DNA from: Toxonevra muliebris
Taxonomy: Eukaryota; Arthropoda; Insecta; Diptera; Pallopteridae
Assembly: GCA_963691655.1 (NCBI GenBank)
Contig: OY829327.1
Location: forward strand, 85,014,019 to 85,078,018
Length of the DNA stretch: 64,000 nucleotides
Direction: 5' to 3'
Shown: positions 1-11,343 of the stretch, piece by piece
Numbering within the stretch: the first letter of the stretch is position 1
How the letters are laid out: every line of letters begins with the position of its first letter
Notes under the pieces: generated by a model
What the model was told of the DNA's origin: nothing
Databases searched by the model: none
Seen by the model: the letters and a program-made list of their open reading frames with translations, nothing else
Translations under genes and position numbers: made by a program

Positions 1-812
1 AGAAAATCGCGCTGCTTCAACACCAAATGCTGCACATCGTTGAGCGTCTTCTCCATGGACAAAAGCTCATTGAAAATGTCGGTGTGCAATGATTCCTTAG
101 CTTCGGTTTTATTCTTGACGGGATGTGAGCGGTGCTCTTCGGTGGCGGCACATGCTCGACACAGCAACATGCTGCAAACGCTGCACCACAGAGTGTTGGG
201 CATGGCGTGAGTCATGCAATTTTCGCTCATTTTCATTTTATCACCACCGTTATTGTTGCTACTGCTGCTGTTGCTATTGCTGCTATTGTTATTACTACTG
301 ATGCTGCCGCCAATGCTATTCAAGTTGCTATTGCTGCCAGCGCTGTTGCTGTTAACATTCATAATACTGCTGCCATTGAGAGCACAACCATTATTCGAAC
401 CATTTGAGGCGAGCGATAAGGAACGTTGCTTGTGAGTGCTACTGCTGCTTCCGCCGCTGCAATTGTTGTTCCCGCCGCTGGCGCCACCGCCAACGTTGTT
501 GCTGCTGTTGTTTCCGTCGCTGATTTTCGTTTTCAACGTAAGCGTATGGAGATTTTGCGTTAAATACAAAATAGCGCTATAGGTGGGGAGACTATCAGTT
601 TTTGGCTCGGGTCCTTGAAGCTCTGTCCGTTTCCAACAGTGAACGCAGTAAAGCTCATCGCTGCCTTCGCGCAACAGCGAATTGACACATTTGAGGCAAA
701 AATAATGGCGGCATGTGAATAGCTTTGGTATAGCGTCATTGTCATTGAAAGGGAGATGGCAACAACTACAGATGATTAGCTCTTCCAGCTCAGGCGGCAC
801 TGCCAAGTCCAT
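1..812 (-). CDS. TRIM-type RING/B-box protein, 5' coding exon (partial, runs off left edge)
   Basis: The minus strand is open from an ATG at 812-810 to the window edge, about 270 codons. The ATG directly follows a good splice acceptor (pyrimidine tract ending in TTTAG, complement of 813-827), so a 5'UTR exon should lie further right. Residues 15-59 form a C3HC4 RING: C15, C18, C34, H36, C39, C42, C56, C59. Residues about 100-190 are Asn/Ser/Gly-rich low complexity (opa-type repeats). Residues 199-230 form a type 2 B-box: C199, H202, C210, C213, C218, C221, H227, H230. The following segment looks helical and may start a coiled coil. In this family RING plus B-box usually means a TRIM E3 ubiquitin ligase acting on proteins in cytoplasm or nucleus; substrate and paralogue are not identifiable here. 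Starting Met is inferred; an upstream in-frame coding exon is possible because the acceptor is in phase 0. Confidence 0.88.
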   Translation of the reverse strand, partial: MDLAVPPELEELIICSCCHLPFNDNDAIPKLFTCRHYFCLKCVNSLLREGSDELYCVHCWKRTELQGPEPKTDSLPTYSAILYLTQNLHTLTLKTKISDGNNSSNNVGGGASGGNNNCSGGSSSSTHKQRSLSLASNGSNNGCALNGSSIMNVNSNSAGSNSNLNSIGGSISSNNNSSNSNSSSSNNNGGDKMKMSENCMTHAMPNTLWCSVCSMLLCRACAATEEHRSHPVKNKTEAKESLHTDIFNELLSMEKTLNDVQHLVLKQRDF

Positions 813-3800
813 CTAAAGAAAGTGAAGAAAAGGAAATTATAGTAATGTTATTATCTTTGGAACTTAGTTTTTTATTTTATAATTTATTACTATGAAAAGT
901 ATTTTGTTTTTTTTGTTTGCTAACACCTGCTTAACTAAGCTGGTTGAACAATTCACTCATACAAGATCCTAACACTAATGAAATATTCTAATACCAATGA
1001 CGCCGTATTGCTTTTTCGCTACCGTATCATCAGGTCAAAGCCGCCTTAATTGACATTTCCTAGACTCGGTCTGCATTGGTCAAATAAACCAAAAACAACA
1101 CAACGAGTAAAAACGAATTAAAGAAAAGAAAAACAAAAGTGAATTAAAAAGAAGAAACCGCTTAGGTATTAATTTTATTTACTTAATTAGCGCAAGATAT
1201 CTATTTCTGAAATTAAGGGTGGATTATTGTTGTTGCCGTTGGTGTTGCAAAATTCATGCACGCCTAATTAAATTGAAGAAATTCTAAGGCTAGCTAAAAG
1301 AAAGCAGCTAAAATCAGGTTGCATAAGAAATTTAATTTAGAAAACTTTTGTAAGCACAGTTTGCCCAATTTAAACATCCGCAAAAAAATTGCGGATGCGG
1401 AAGCGAATGTTAAAATTATGCGAATGTTTCGGATGCAACGAATGCCAATGCAGACATCAGTTACATCGCTGATATGCATATGTATTCCAGGCAACGATGT
1501 TTTTAGTCTGGTTGAGAAACTGCTCCTGCATTTTAATTTATAATATTTACAATATTTTTCTTACCCTGATCCCAAATAAACTCAATAATTCCGAACTTTT
1601 TGTTTTTTTGGTTATAAAATACCAAAACTGAAATACCTGTTAGCTTTAAGTATAGGGGCATAGCAAATAGCTAATAAACCTTTCCAAACTGTAGTTCACC
1701 TTTCAAAGCATATAGCAACTTACATACTTCCCTGCATACTTAATTTCCCTTTGGGAATAATTTTAATAAGCACACGTCTACTGCTCACAGACCTACTGCT
1801 CTTTTTCCCCTACTCTCACACTCTCTTTTCAGTTATTCTTAACAATCTCATGAGCCTTTTACAACAATTGACACTCACTAAAAAACATTTTGCTACTTGA
1901 ATAACAGCAATAATAATTGACAACAAGCAAAGAACAAAATTACCCGTTTTGATACCCACACGCACAAACACACACACACACCTCATACTTTGTGAGTTTG
2001 GCTCACGTGCATGCCAAGAAAAAAATTGCTCAATTTTATACAAACTTTTAAAATATTTACAAAATTAGGTAAATGAGTTTTTTTTTTTCACTACTCACAT
2101 ATACAGAAACACAAAAGACATACACGTTCATACTTTTCGAAAAGGGCAAAGAAAAAATCACTAAAATTAAGAAGTTTCGGAGCAAACTCACATTGACATG
2201 GTGGCTGGCTGTGGTTGCCAGCATGTCAGAAAATCGCATTTGCTACTTTTGTGGTGTGCGCTTAAATGCAAATGATGTCGATGCCGATAGTAACAACGTA
2301 CTTGGTAACAATACGATGAAACCTTTTTCTTCTGTGTTAGTTTTCTTTTGCTTTTATTTTTTTTTTTTTTTTAGAATTTTTCCTTTTATATTCTCTAAGG
2401 TTGTTTAAGAAAATCCTCTTAATGACCTTTTGTGTATGAGTGCGTGTGAGTGTTTCTTTTTTTTTGGCTCCAGTGTTTGTTGCTGTCTTCTCTTAGCAGA
2501 AAAAGAACCAGAAAGGAAAATAAAAAATAGTAGGTAACATAAAATTACGTAGTTTTGTGTCAAAAATTTTTTGAAAATTTTTGCTGGTTTGTTGTATAAT
2601 AGTAATATTTTTCATACATATATGAAACTGTATATGTAATTTTCATATATGGCATGCACTAACGGATTCGTGGTAAATGAAAGGGGGAGGGGTAAAAACC
2701 CCTCCTTACCTATGAAATTCTCCCACATTTTGATCGTTAGTCATGAAAGAAAAAAAATTTTCAAAGGAAGGAAAAATTAAAAGGCCCCTCTTACGAAATC
2801 TCTGCATCCACTAGTGTATGTATGTTTGTATATGTATTTAGCACACACAAATAAATGTAATAAAGGCACATATGCATGTGTATATACATACACAAAATTT
2901 TCAACATGATTATACATTTTTGATATAGTGTTGTAAGAATTTTAACATTGCTACACACACATGTTGCGAACAAGATGAAAGTTGAGCTTTCTTCTTGATA
3001 TTGTGGTTGCCTGCTGTGTGATAGTGTGATTATGCATGTGCCCAAATATGTTCATACATATGAATGTGAGTGTATTTGTAAATTGAGTGTATACTATCAA
3101 GCGCGTAAATGCTTAATGATATTTAAAAGTACATTTGCGGCTGCAGATTCATATCAGTGTGTGTATGTGGGTGAACCTGCTAGTGTGACAATGAAGTGGC
3201 CAATTAAAAGTTTTGTTATAGTGAACTTTTATGTGCAAATTTACTTACGTATAATAAAAACTTACTTGCTACTCAATTTCACTTGAGACGTTAGTTTTTG
3301 AAATTAATCTTTTCAACGTTTTAGAGTGTATGGCCAATTAAAAGTTTCTGTAGTATACCTTAAGGCAAAAATTTATAATAAAATTGTATCTCTATTTTTA
3401 TTTTCAGGTAAGTTTCTAAGAATCTTTTCTGTAAATCGTGTATAGGTGAGTGCATTGTTCATTTTTCAAAGAAATCTAAAAAAATTAATCTTTAAGTAAA
3501 CGAAACTGTAAACTTTTATCAGCTTCGGAATGTATGTGCATATAAGTATGCTTCATAAATTGTTTTTTACAAATTTAAACTAAAACTGATTTATGCCAAC
3601 GTCGTCGGAGTAGAAATAGCCTTCATTATAAATTTATATTTTCTGAAGCTTTTTCTCTTCACTTTTTTTTTTTTTTTTTGCACTTTCATAAATATTTCAA
3701 TATTAAGGCGCACTCAAAGAAGATTGTTGTCATTTTTATTATGTATTATAAATCATATTCTGGTATTTTTTTCTTCAAAATAAAAACAACGAAAATGAAA

Positions 3801-6160
3801 GATAGAAGCTTTAATATTTCTTGGGCAGTGCAGCAACTTAAATCAAAACAAATTCATATTTGTACATTCAAAATTTCTGCCCGTAAACAAGTTCATACAT
3901 TGTAAAAGAAAGAAGCATTTTGTTCAATGTTTTATCATTTGTCTCTTCTTTTCGATATACATTGAAATGTAAATCTTTAATGGATGACACTTAATGGCTA
4001 TATAAATACTTAACTTATAAATAGAACATATGACAACTGGCACAACTAAAAGTACTAAAAAAAAGCGAAACAAATTAAAATCAATTTGATTAATACGTTC
4101 TAGGTATTTTCGGTGAAAACTTCTTGTGTTCGTCCTACACACTCTGAAAAGTAGGATGAAACAAAGCCTTTGATCTATTCTGAAATAAGCTAATCTAAAC
4201 GTACAAATAAGTTTAATTGTGACCTTCTTTCGATTCAGTAAATAAATTAGTTTTATAATTATTGTAGTTAGGTAGCTTCCTTTCTTAATCTCTGTTACTT
4301 TTCTGCTTTAGTCTTTTTAAGTCAAAAATTTCACATAAATAAAATTCATAATGACTGTTCACATAAATTTATCACCCCACCTCACCTACTAGCAGCTACA
4401 ACAACATAAATTCAAGAAAATTGTTATCATCGCAAACATAAACTACATCATTACACAATTATCCAATTTATTCTACGCTGATCGAAATGCAAGTAGAAAA
4501 AGACCAAGTCCAGCACAAAAAAAACAACGAATCGACGACGGAAGAAAACCAAAAGTTGAAATGAAATTAAGCCAAAAAAGACAAAATACAAAAATATCGA
4601 TAAATCGATTTACTAACCGACCAACAATAAAATACCAACTTCTACCAACTATTCATTCACTCACCATCTCATCCATCGACTGACGGCTGACACTCTTACA
4701 ATGAACGCACAAAAATTTTAATGTTTGATTTGTGAAGTGCGACGCAGAACAGAAAAGGCGTCAAACATTTTTTGCTGCTTGGCTGGCATAGCGTTTTAAC
4801 ATTTGTTTTTGTTATTAGCTGTTGTTACTGTAACCTTCATAGATATTTCTGTTGTTATTATTTGATTGTATTGTTGACGATTCTAACGATATCTCTTATG
4901 TATTTGAGTGTGTGTATTTTTACCATTCCATTCCCATTTTTTTTTTATGTGTTTTTGCTGTTGTAGTTGTTTGATTGGTTTTGGTGTTAAATTCGCGCGC
5001 GGCTCAAATAACGAAAAGATTATAGAAGAACGAGCTCACACACACGCACTCTAATATATAAATACATTCAGATTCACACACTTTCGCATACATAAACTTT
5101 CACAAATGAATACAAAACAATTATACACACACTTATGTATGTGTGCATGTGTGTAAATGATGTATATTTCATGGAAATAAGGATATACACATATTTCTTA
5201 CTCTCTTTCTTTCTGTATTTACTTATTTATAAATTTGTTACATTAACGTATCGGAAGTTTTTGTGTGCGCTTTAATTTTTTCATAGTACCAATGAATCAA
5301 CTAAATTCTCTTTTTGTTTCTGTTTTTGTGGTTTTACGTTTTTTTTTTTGGTAAATGACTTGAATTTGTCAACGAATAATTTGTGACCCTACTCACATAT
5401 TCATTGATTATTCTCTCCTTCCTCCTCACAACTCTTTTACTAACTAATTTTTCTTTGCTTGGATTTTTATATACTACCTACTTATTTACTTTTCATATTA
5501 TTTTTTCCTTGTTTTCAAGTTTATCTTTTAGCATTTAGGTTTGCGTGACTTGACCAGTGATTTCAAGAGATTTTCTTAGTGCTTTTTCTTATTGTACCTT
5601 TTACTATCAAAAGGTGTTAACTCAATGCTAACAGTTTTCCTTCTTCTTTTGTTTTATTCTTGTGTGCACTTTTTGCACCTTCATCGTCCTGCGGAAGGAT
5701 TAATCCTAATAAGAGCATAAGCTTCTTTGTGTATGAGTAGAGTCGAGTTTGTGACTGAAATTAATTTTACTTGTAATCACTATAAAGAACAGCAACAGCA
5801 AGAACCACAGCAACAACGACGACAAATACATTTATATTAATTTAATATATTGGCAGCACAGCAGCAATTGCTGGAAATTGTTTGGCTCTCTCTTTTATAT
5901 GAGTCGCATTTCCTATTGTACTTCATGCCTAGGTATAATTTTATTTCTTTATTTTGTGTGTAAATTAAGAGTAAAATTTGCAGCAAATTTGACATTTATG
6001 AATATTTATGGTGCTTCCTGTTCTTCTCTTATATAATGTAAACAATTTTAAGTGCCCCAAATTTAGTTTGTATGAATCGAAATAGTTTGCATGAAGCACG
6101 TCAATCAGACTTGCATTTACTAACGTTTAGAAAATCTACAAAAATATTTTTATTTTCATA
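813..6160. other. Gene-poor AT-rich DNA, probably 5' intron of the TRIM gene
   Basis: No convincing exon, RNA gene or transposon was seen. The stretch holds poly(T) runs, short (CA)n tracts (about 1969-1981, 5040-5150) and low-complexity AT sequence. It starts with the splice acceptor of the minus-strand TRIM exon, so at least part should be intron of that gene, and it is probably also inside the long Npl4 intron on the plus strand. Confidence 0.5.
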
Positions 6161-6298
6161 TTAAACCATTAAGGACGAGCGGGAAACAAAGTAGATCGAT
6201 CAAGAAAGTAACTTGAGAAAAAAATTATGTTTGAACCTGGCTCAGGAACGACTCAGCGACAAGGTGGCATATGACAACGCTAAGCATTATTGGGCTAA
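6161..6298. mobile_element. TTAA-type (piggyBac-like) MITE, degenerate copy
   Basis: This 138-base segment shares most of its sequence with 26117-26260: both carry the block CATTAAGGACGAGCGGGA at the left and a GGCTCAGGAACG block in the middle, and both end in a GCATTA-TGGG segment. Here the flanking target sites have decayed (left TTAAA, right CTAA). It encodes no protein. It is assigned by comparison with the better preserved copy, which has intact TTAA flanks. Confidence 0.65.
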
Positions 6299-9200
6299 AT
6301 TATTCAGGAATGTTTTACAGAAATAATCGACAACGAAATTATATTGTAATTAAAAAATAAAAAGGAAAATGTAATTGCCCTCTAATTTTCCTATCCTCCA
6401 CTTTTATCAAAAAATACTTTTTGATCATCAGAAGACAGCCTCAACTCAGCCCCTTGCACGCACATAAATAATTGCGTGCGTATAGCCTTAAGTATTTCAT
6501 GCATTCTCCTTTTTGCCCTACAAGCAACTGTGAATTCCAATTCAAATTTTCTTTCCTGCCGCCTTCAGTATCTTCTTAGCTGCTGCCTTTTTGTTATCTA
6601 ACAATACAGCAGGGCGTACGCGTGCTGACAAAGCAGCATTTACTTTAATACACAATTGTGTATTGAAGTGAAATTTCTTTCAAGTTTGCAATAAATTTTC
6701 TTTAAAAGCCGACATGAGAATGCAGTATATGAATGGTGTGAGTGTGTAAGTGTGTGTGTGTGTGCAAGTAGACACTGAGCTAAATGGTTTTCACATGTTT
6801 TCAGGTGCGAATAACTACATGCAAACAGCAACATTTTCAATTGCGTAATTTCTAGGCGTGTTACACCAAAAAACACACATCACACATATACACCTGATTC
6901 GTATTGGCATTCATATCTGTTTGCTTTGTGTTGAAATTGTTGAGCGCTTAATTTGTTTTTCTTTTTAGTCATTATGCTAAATAAGCAAATAATTTTTGAC
7001 GTATTTTCAACAATTTATGTAAACGAATAAAAGTAGATAGTTATTGTACCAATGTTTGTGCGGACAGATTTTGAGCGAGACATGAAAATACCAATAACTC
7101 ATACGTCTTAGTTGTACACAGTGGTGGTGGTGCTGTACTAAATACCTTAAATTATTTAAAATTTAAATGCAAACCAAAATGAATATAATGAAAATAAAAC
7201 TAACTCGACTAACTCACAACAACCACAACCACTGCTATTGTCGTTATTTAATCAACTATGGAAAAATAAAAGTCAAATATTTAACCTTGTTTAGGTGCGG
7301 TTAATGTCCTACCACCGCCGCCACGAAATTAATTGCCACTTTGTTGTTTCTTTGCTGTGTGTTAGTTATTTTATTATTTATTTTTCTACTTTTCCACTTT
7401 TATGTGCTCTAGCTCTCAGCTGCTCAAGTCGCTGCTCTCGCACAGTAAATCATGACCAACACAACTCAGGCCGGCCCGCACAACCATGACCCATCGAATT
7501 ATTTTTTTTGTTTAATCACTCTTTAGTGGCTTGAGTTTAGTTTAGTTCAGCTTTCTGCTGCTGCCCCACACAAAATCCCTATGGGAATACACAGAATACA
7601 TTATTGTGCTTAAACGAAATAATTAACAGCAGTAAAAATCTGAAATTGTAGGGTTGAGGTTAAAAAGTTTTTTCTCGCTCTTCTTCTATGCCCCTCTCTC
7701 TCGTTCTCTTTCTATTTTTGTTAGCGTTTTAATTGAAGAGGAGTATAAAGAAAAAAAAAAAAAAAACGCACATTGCCCGTTTATTAATTTTGAACAAGTA
7801 AAATTATGTAAATATTTGAAGGAAGTTTGTGAAAAAAATGCATAATTTATCTAAATATTTTTCACTGTTTTCCTCTGCTCATTATTCTTTTTTAATTTGC
7901 TATGAATTCCTGAACCGGACTGGCAAAGCTTCATTACTGTTGTAATATTTGAATATATTACAATTTTTTCTACTAAAACTGCTACTTTAACTTTGGCATC
8001 ATCAATAAATCTCATCAATTATTTGCCGATATCCTTGAATATTTATCTATTTCAATATTAATTCACAATCATTGTTTTATTTATTTTTCTTCCTCGAACG
8101 TCCCCTCAATTAAAGTGATGTATTAGGAACTTCTATCGTTAAATCCTTTTTTTCGACCATAAGCTTTTCGATTCGTTTCGTTTGTGACATGTATCCGTTT
8201 TCTTCGCAGGAGAGAGAGAGAGAGACAAATCGAAAGAGATAATGGAACAGAAACTTTGATACATACATTTATCACTTCGGGTGTCTATATTTTTGTTGTT
8301 TTCGGTTTTTGAATTATATTCATGTTGGCAAACATATTGACTGATATTGTTGTTGTTGCTTTTCACTGTTTGTTACTACAACGATTTCCGTTGCCTTTGT
8401 TGCTGGTGTCATAATGTTGTATATTGGTTTGTGTTTATATGTGGCCAGCAGTTGTCGTCTGTCGTTGTCTATGTATATGAAGTTTAATAATGAACATCAG
8501 CTGCAAAATGTCAAATTAATTTATTTTCCTGCTGCTTATCGAGCAAGTCCATTTTGTGGGCATATTGAGTGACAAATATGCAAAATGACAACAGCGACGA
8601 CAGCAATTTTTGATGAGACTGATATACATACTTAATTGACATAGTTTTCAACCACAAGTAAATTTGTCACAGGAAAACGTATATTGCTTATAACAATATA
8701 TGATGAAGTATGCTATTTTCCTTTAAAGTGAAATAGAAAACTGAATACGACCATTTCTGGTCATTCTGGATATCTACCCATAGACATAAATTCGATTACT
8801 GCCAACTATTTAAATCGTTCGTTCGGTAATCGTAAAATATGAACAAAAATAAAATGTTGCTCATACGCTTGGGTGCATTCGTGTAAAAAACGGGAAGATT
8901 TATGTAGACTTATTCATTACCGTACACTCAATAGTAGCACAGATAGTATTCGAGGCGGTGATCATTTCTGTTTAATGATTTTTACGTGTTCACAGCAGCT
9001 GCCAAACGACTTATCTATAAATTAATGTCATTATTTTAATAATGAAAAAATAATGTAGCTACTAGCTATAGCTAGCTATAGATATCTATTGTTTTTTTTA
9101 AGCTTCGCTAAATATATGTTGCACACCAACAACAACAAACCAAACAAACAAAGAAAACAAGTATAATCCTGCTAAACATTTCACACCTTGCAGGCAGAAC

Positions 9201-10151
9201 AGAGCAAATTTTCTAGCGTTTTCCTTGAAAATACTTACATACATATATCCAAGATTTATTATTATTATTTCTTTTTTCAATCTTATTAACATACCTACAT
9301 ATACATATATATGTACGTTATACTTGAGCTGCTTTGGTTTCTTGGTAGGCATAAGTATTTGAATTTGAAGCGATAATAGCGAGGAGGCGCATGAATTGAA
9401 TGCGGCTGATTTGTACATTTGATGAGGGTACAATTATTTTCCTGTAGATATATCGCAAAATTTTCGTAGCCACTCTCGGCGTATCGAGACACACAAATAC
9501 ATACATATACACTCAGAAACACGCATACACTGATACATATCTTCGCTCACTTATATACGTAAAATGTGATAAATATTTGCTTTGTCGATTTTCATTTCAG
9601 TTGAATTGCTACTGTTTTTTTGTTGGCACTGTTATTTATACGTGTATGCCTTACTCTCTCGTATATAAGATACACAAATATTATAAGCATAACTTCTAAA
9701 GCTTATAGTAAATGTATCTATAGTTACGTAAATTAATAAAATTTCCTTACTCTTTTTTTTGTTTTTATATGTATGGAGATGTACTTATGGGTATACGTAT
9801 TGCTTAATACTTTGATTCAAATCACAATGGTTTTGAATAGAAATTCTTGGTAAATCTTAAGTCTTTGGTGGATTATGTATCGGTGTATGTACATAACGAT
9901 ACCGTTGAGCATCTGGTCGGTGCTAACAATTTTGCATTCTTACGATAGCGATTTATGCTTATGAAGTGCACAAAATTCTTAAGATAGAAATCACTTATTT
10001 TTTGCTATAGTTATTAAACTTTTAATTTTGCAATACAAAAATCTTACGAATAACGATTATTTTATTTAGAAAATGCTACATAATTCAATGTTTATTCATC
10101 TCTATAATTATGTTTTGACTCAATTTGTATAATAAATTAAATGACAATGAA
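6299..10151. other. Gene-poor DNA, nothing recognised
   Basis: I see only AT-rich sequence, short (GT)n and (GA)n tracts (for example GAGA near 8211-8225), a poly(A) run near 7749-7766 and a small palindromic CTAGCTATAG repeat near 9060-9080. Open frames here are short, without splice context or a recognisable domain. Confidence 0.45.
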
Positions 10152-10153
10152 TA

Positions 10154-11341
10154 AGGAGTGAGATTGAAAAAATCTTAACACACGTTTTACCTAATAATTT
10201 TTTTTGGGTGTAAAATTTAAAAATTTCTTTGATCTAGTTATCTTTGAAAAATAAGTCAGTTGTTATTTTTAATGACAAACATGTTGATTTATTGTGAGTT
10301 TGATCAAAATGAGTGAAGAAAAAGAAGTATGTCTTAAAATTATTAAAAATTTCAAAAAAATCCAAATTGGTCCTACAAAAAAATGGCCAAAGAATTGAAG
10401 GTCTGCCGTCCAACCGTTTCCAATGTTATTAATCAGTTTCAGGAGAATTTGACCATCGATAGGAAACCAGGTTCGGGAAGAAAACAAGGACCACATGATA
10501 TTGGGAAAGCCAAGAAAATAGAAAGCATATTGAAAAGATCTCCAAACATATCTGGTAGAAAAGCTGCCCGGTTAGCCCAGTGCTCTGACTATTTGGAGCT
10601 AAATGTTAAAGCCAATTGCAAACAAATTTAGACGCCAAAAGTAGGGCTCGGAAATTAAAATCGAATTTCATACAAAAATATTCATGTTGTATAATGGACG
10701 ACGAAACGTATGTACTGGCAGATTTTACGTAGCTTCCGGGTCAAAATTTTTATGTTGCTGATGCTCGAGGAAATGTCGAAGAACAATTTAGAATCCAAAA
10801 GCAGACAAAATTTCCTAAAAAATTCCTGGTATGGCAAGCTTAATGCAGTTGCGGCAAAAGAAGCAAGCCTTTTGTTACAGAGGGCTCTATAAATACCGAA
10901 ATATACATCAAAGAATGTTTGAAAAAAAGACTTCTTCCTTTCATAAGAGAGCACAATGTGTCCACATATTTTTGGCCCAATTTGGCAGCATGTCACTACG
11001 GCGAGAAAGCTTTGGAGTGATACCAAAGTAATAACATAGTTTTTGTACAAAGAGAGGCCAATCCTCCAAATTGTCCGGAGCTAAAACCAGTGGAGAGATA
11101 TCGGGCTCTTTGGAAAAGAAACTTATAGAGCACAAAAAAGGTGTCCCAAAATGTCGAAGATTTTAAAAGGAGATGGGAAAACTGTTCCAAAACTATCAAA
11201 TCTCTAATGGAAGGCTTACCAAAAAAGGTCCACGAGTTCATAAATAGTGGTTAGAACTATAAAAGTTATATAAACTCTGAGATCAACTGTTTAAAAATTA
11301 TTGAATTTTATATATGTTAAGATTTTTTCGATCTCACTCCT
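10154..11341 (+). mobile_element. Tc1-like DNA transposon, DD37E-type, inactive
   Basis: The element is 1188 bases long and flanked by the TA target duplication (10152-10153 and 11342-11343). The ends are inverted repeats of about 28 bases starting AGGAGTGAGAT and containing GAAAAAATCTTAACA, with one mismatch. It holds one degraded transposase gene on the plus strand. Length, single gene, TA target and short repeats all fit the IS630-Tc1-mariner superfamily. The copy cannot be autonomous because the transposase is frameshifted. Confidence 0.9.
10309..11254 (+). pseudogene. Tc1-like transposase, frameshifted and with nonsense codons
   Basis: Translation resumes in shifting frames. The N-terminal part (from 10383) is a helix-turn-helix DNA-binding domain followed by a basic GSGRK hinge. 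Around 10692 comes the first catalytic motif, DDETYVL. The second catalytic region reads NLAACHY, with Asn in place of the catalytic Asp. The third is ELKPVERY with the catalytic Glu kept. There are 37 residues between the second and third positions, the spacing of the DD37E group known from mosquitoes. A TGA interrupts the codon expected to be Trp in this stretch, and at least one frameshift lies between 10309 and 10383. The reading ends at TAG 11252-11254. Confidence 0.85.
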
Positions 11342-11343
11342 TA

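Noticed and set aside
132..435. Plus-strand frames rich in Ala/Ile or Leu
   Set aside because: They are antisense to the Asn/Ser/Gly repeat of the minus-strand TRIM exon, which has RING and B-box motifs in a single continuous frame.
560..745. Short minus-strand frame inside the TRIM exon
   Set aside because: It is an alternative frame of the RING coding region; the zinc ligands are only spaced correctly in the frame starting at 812.
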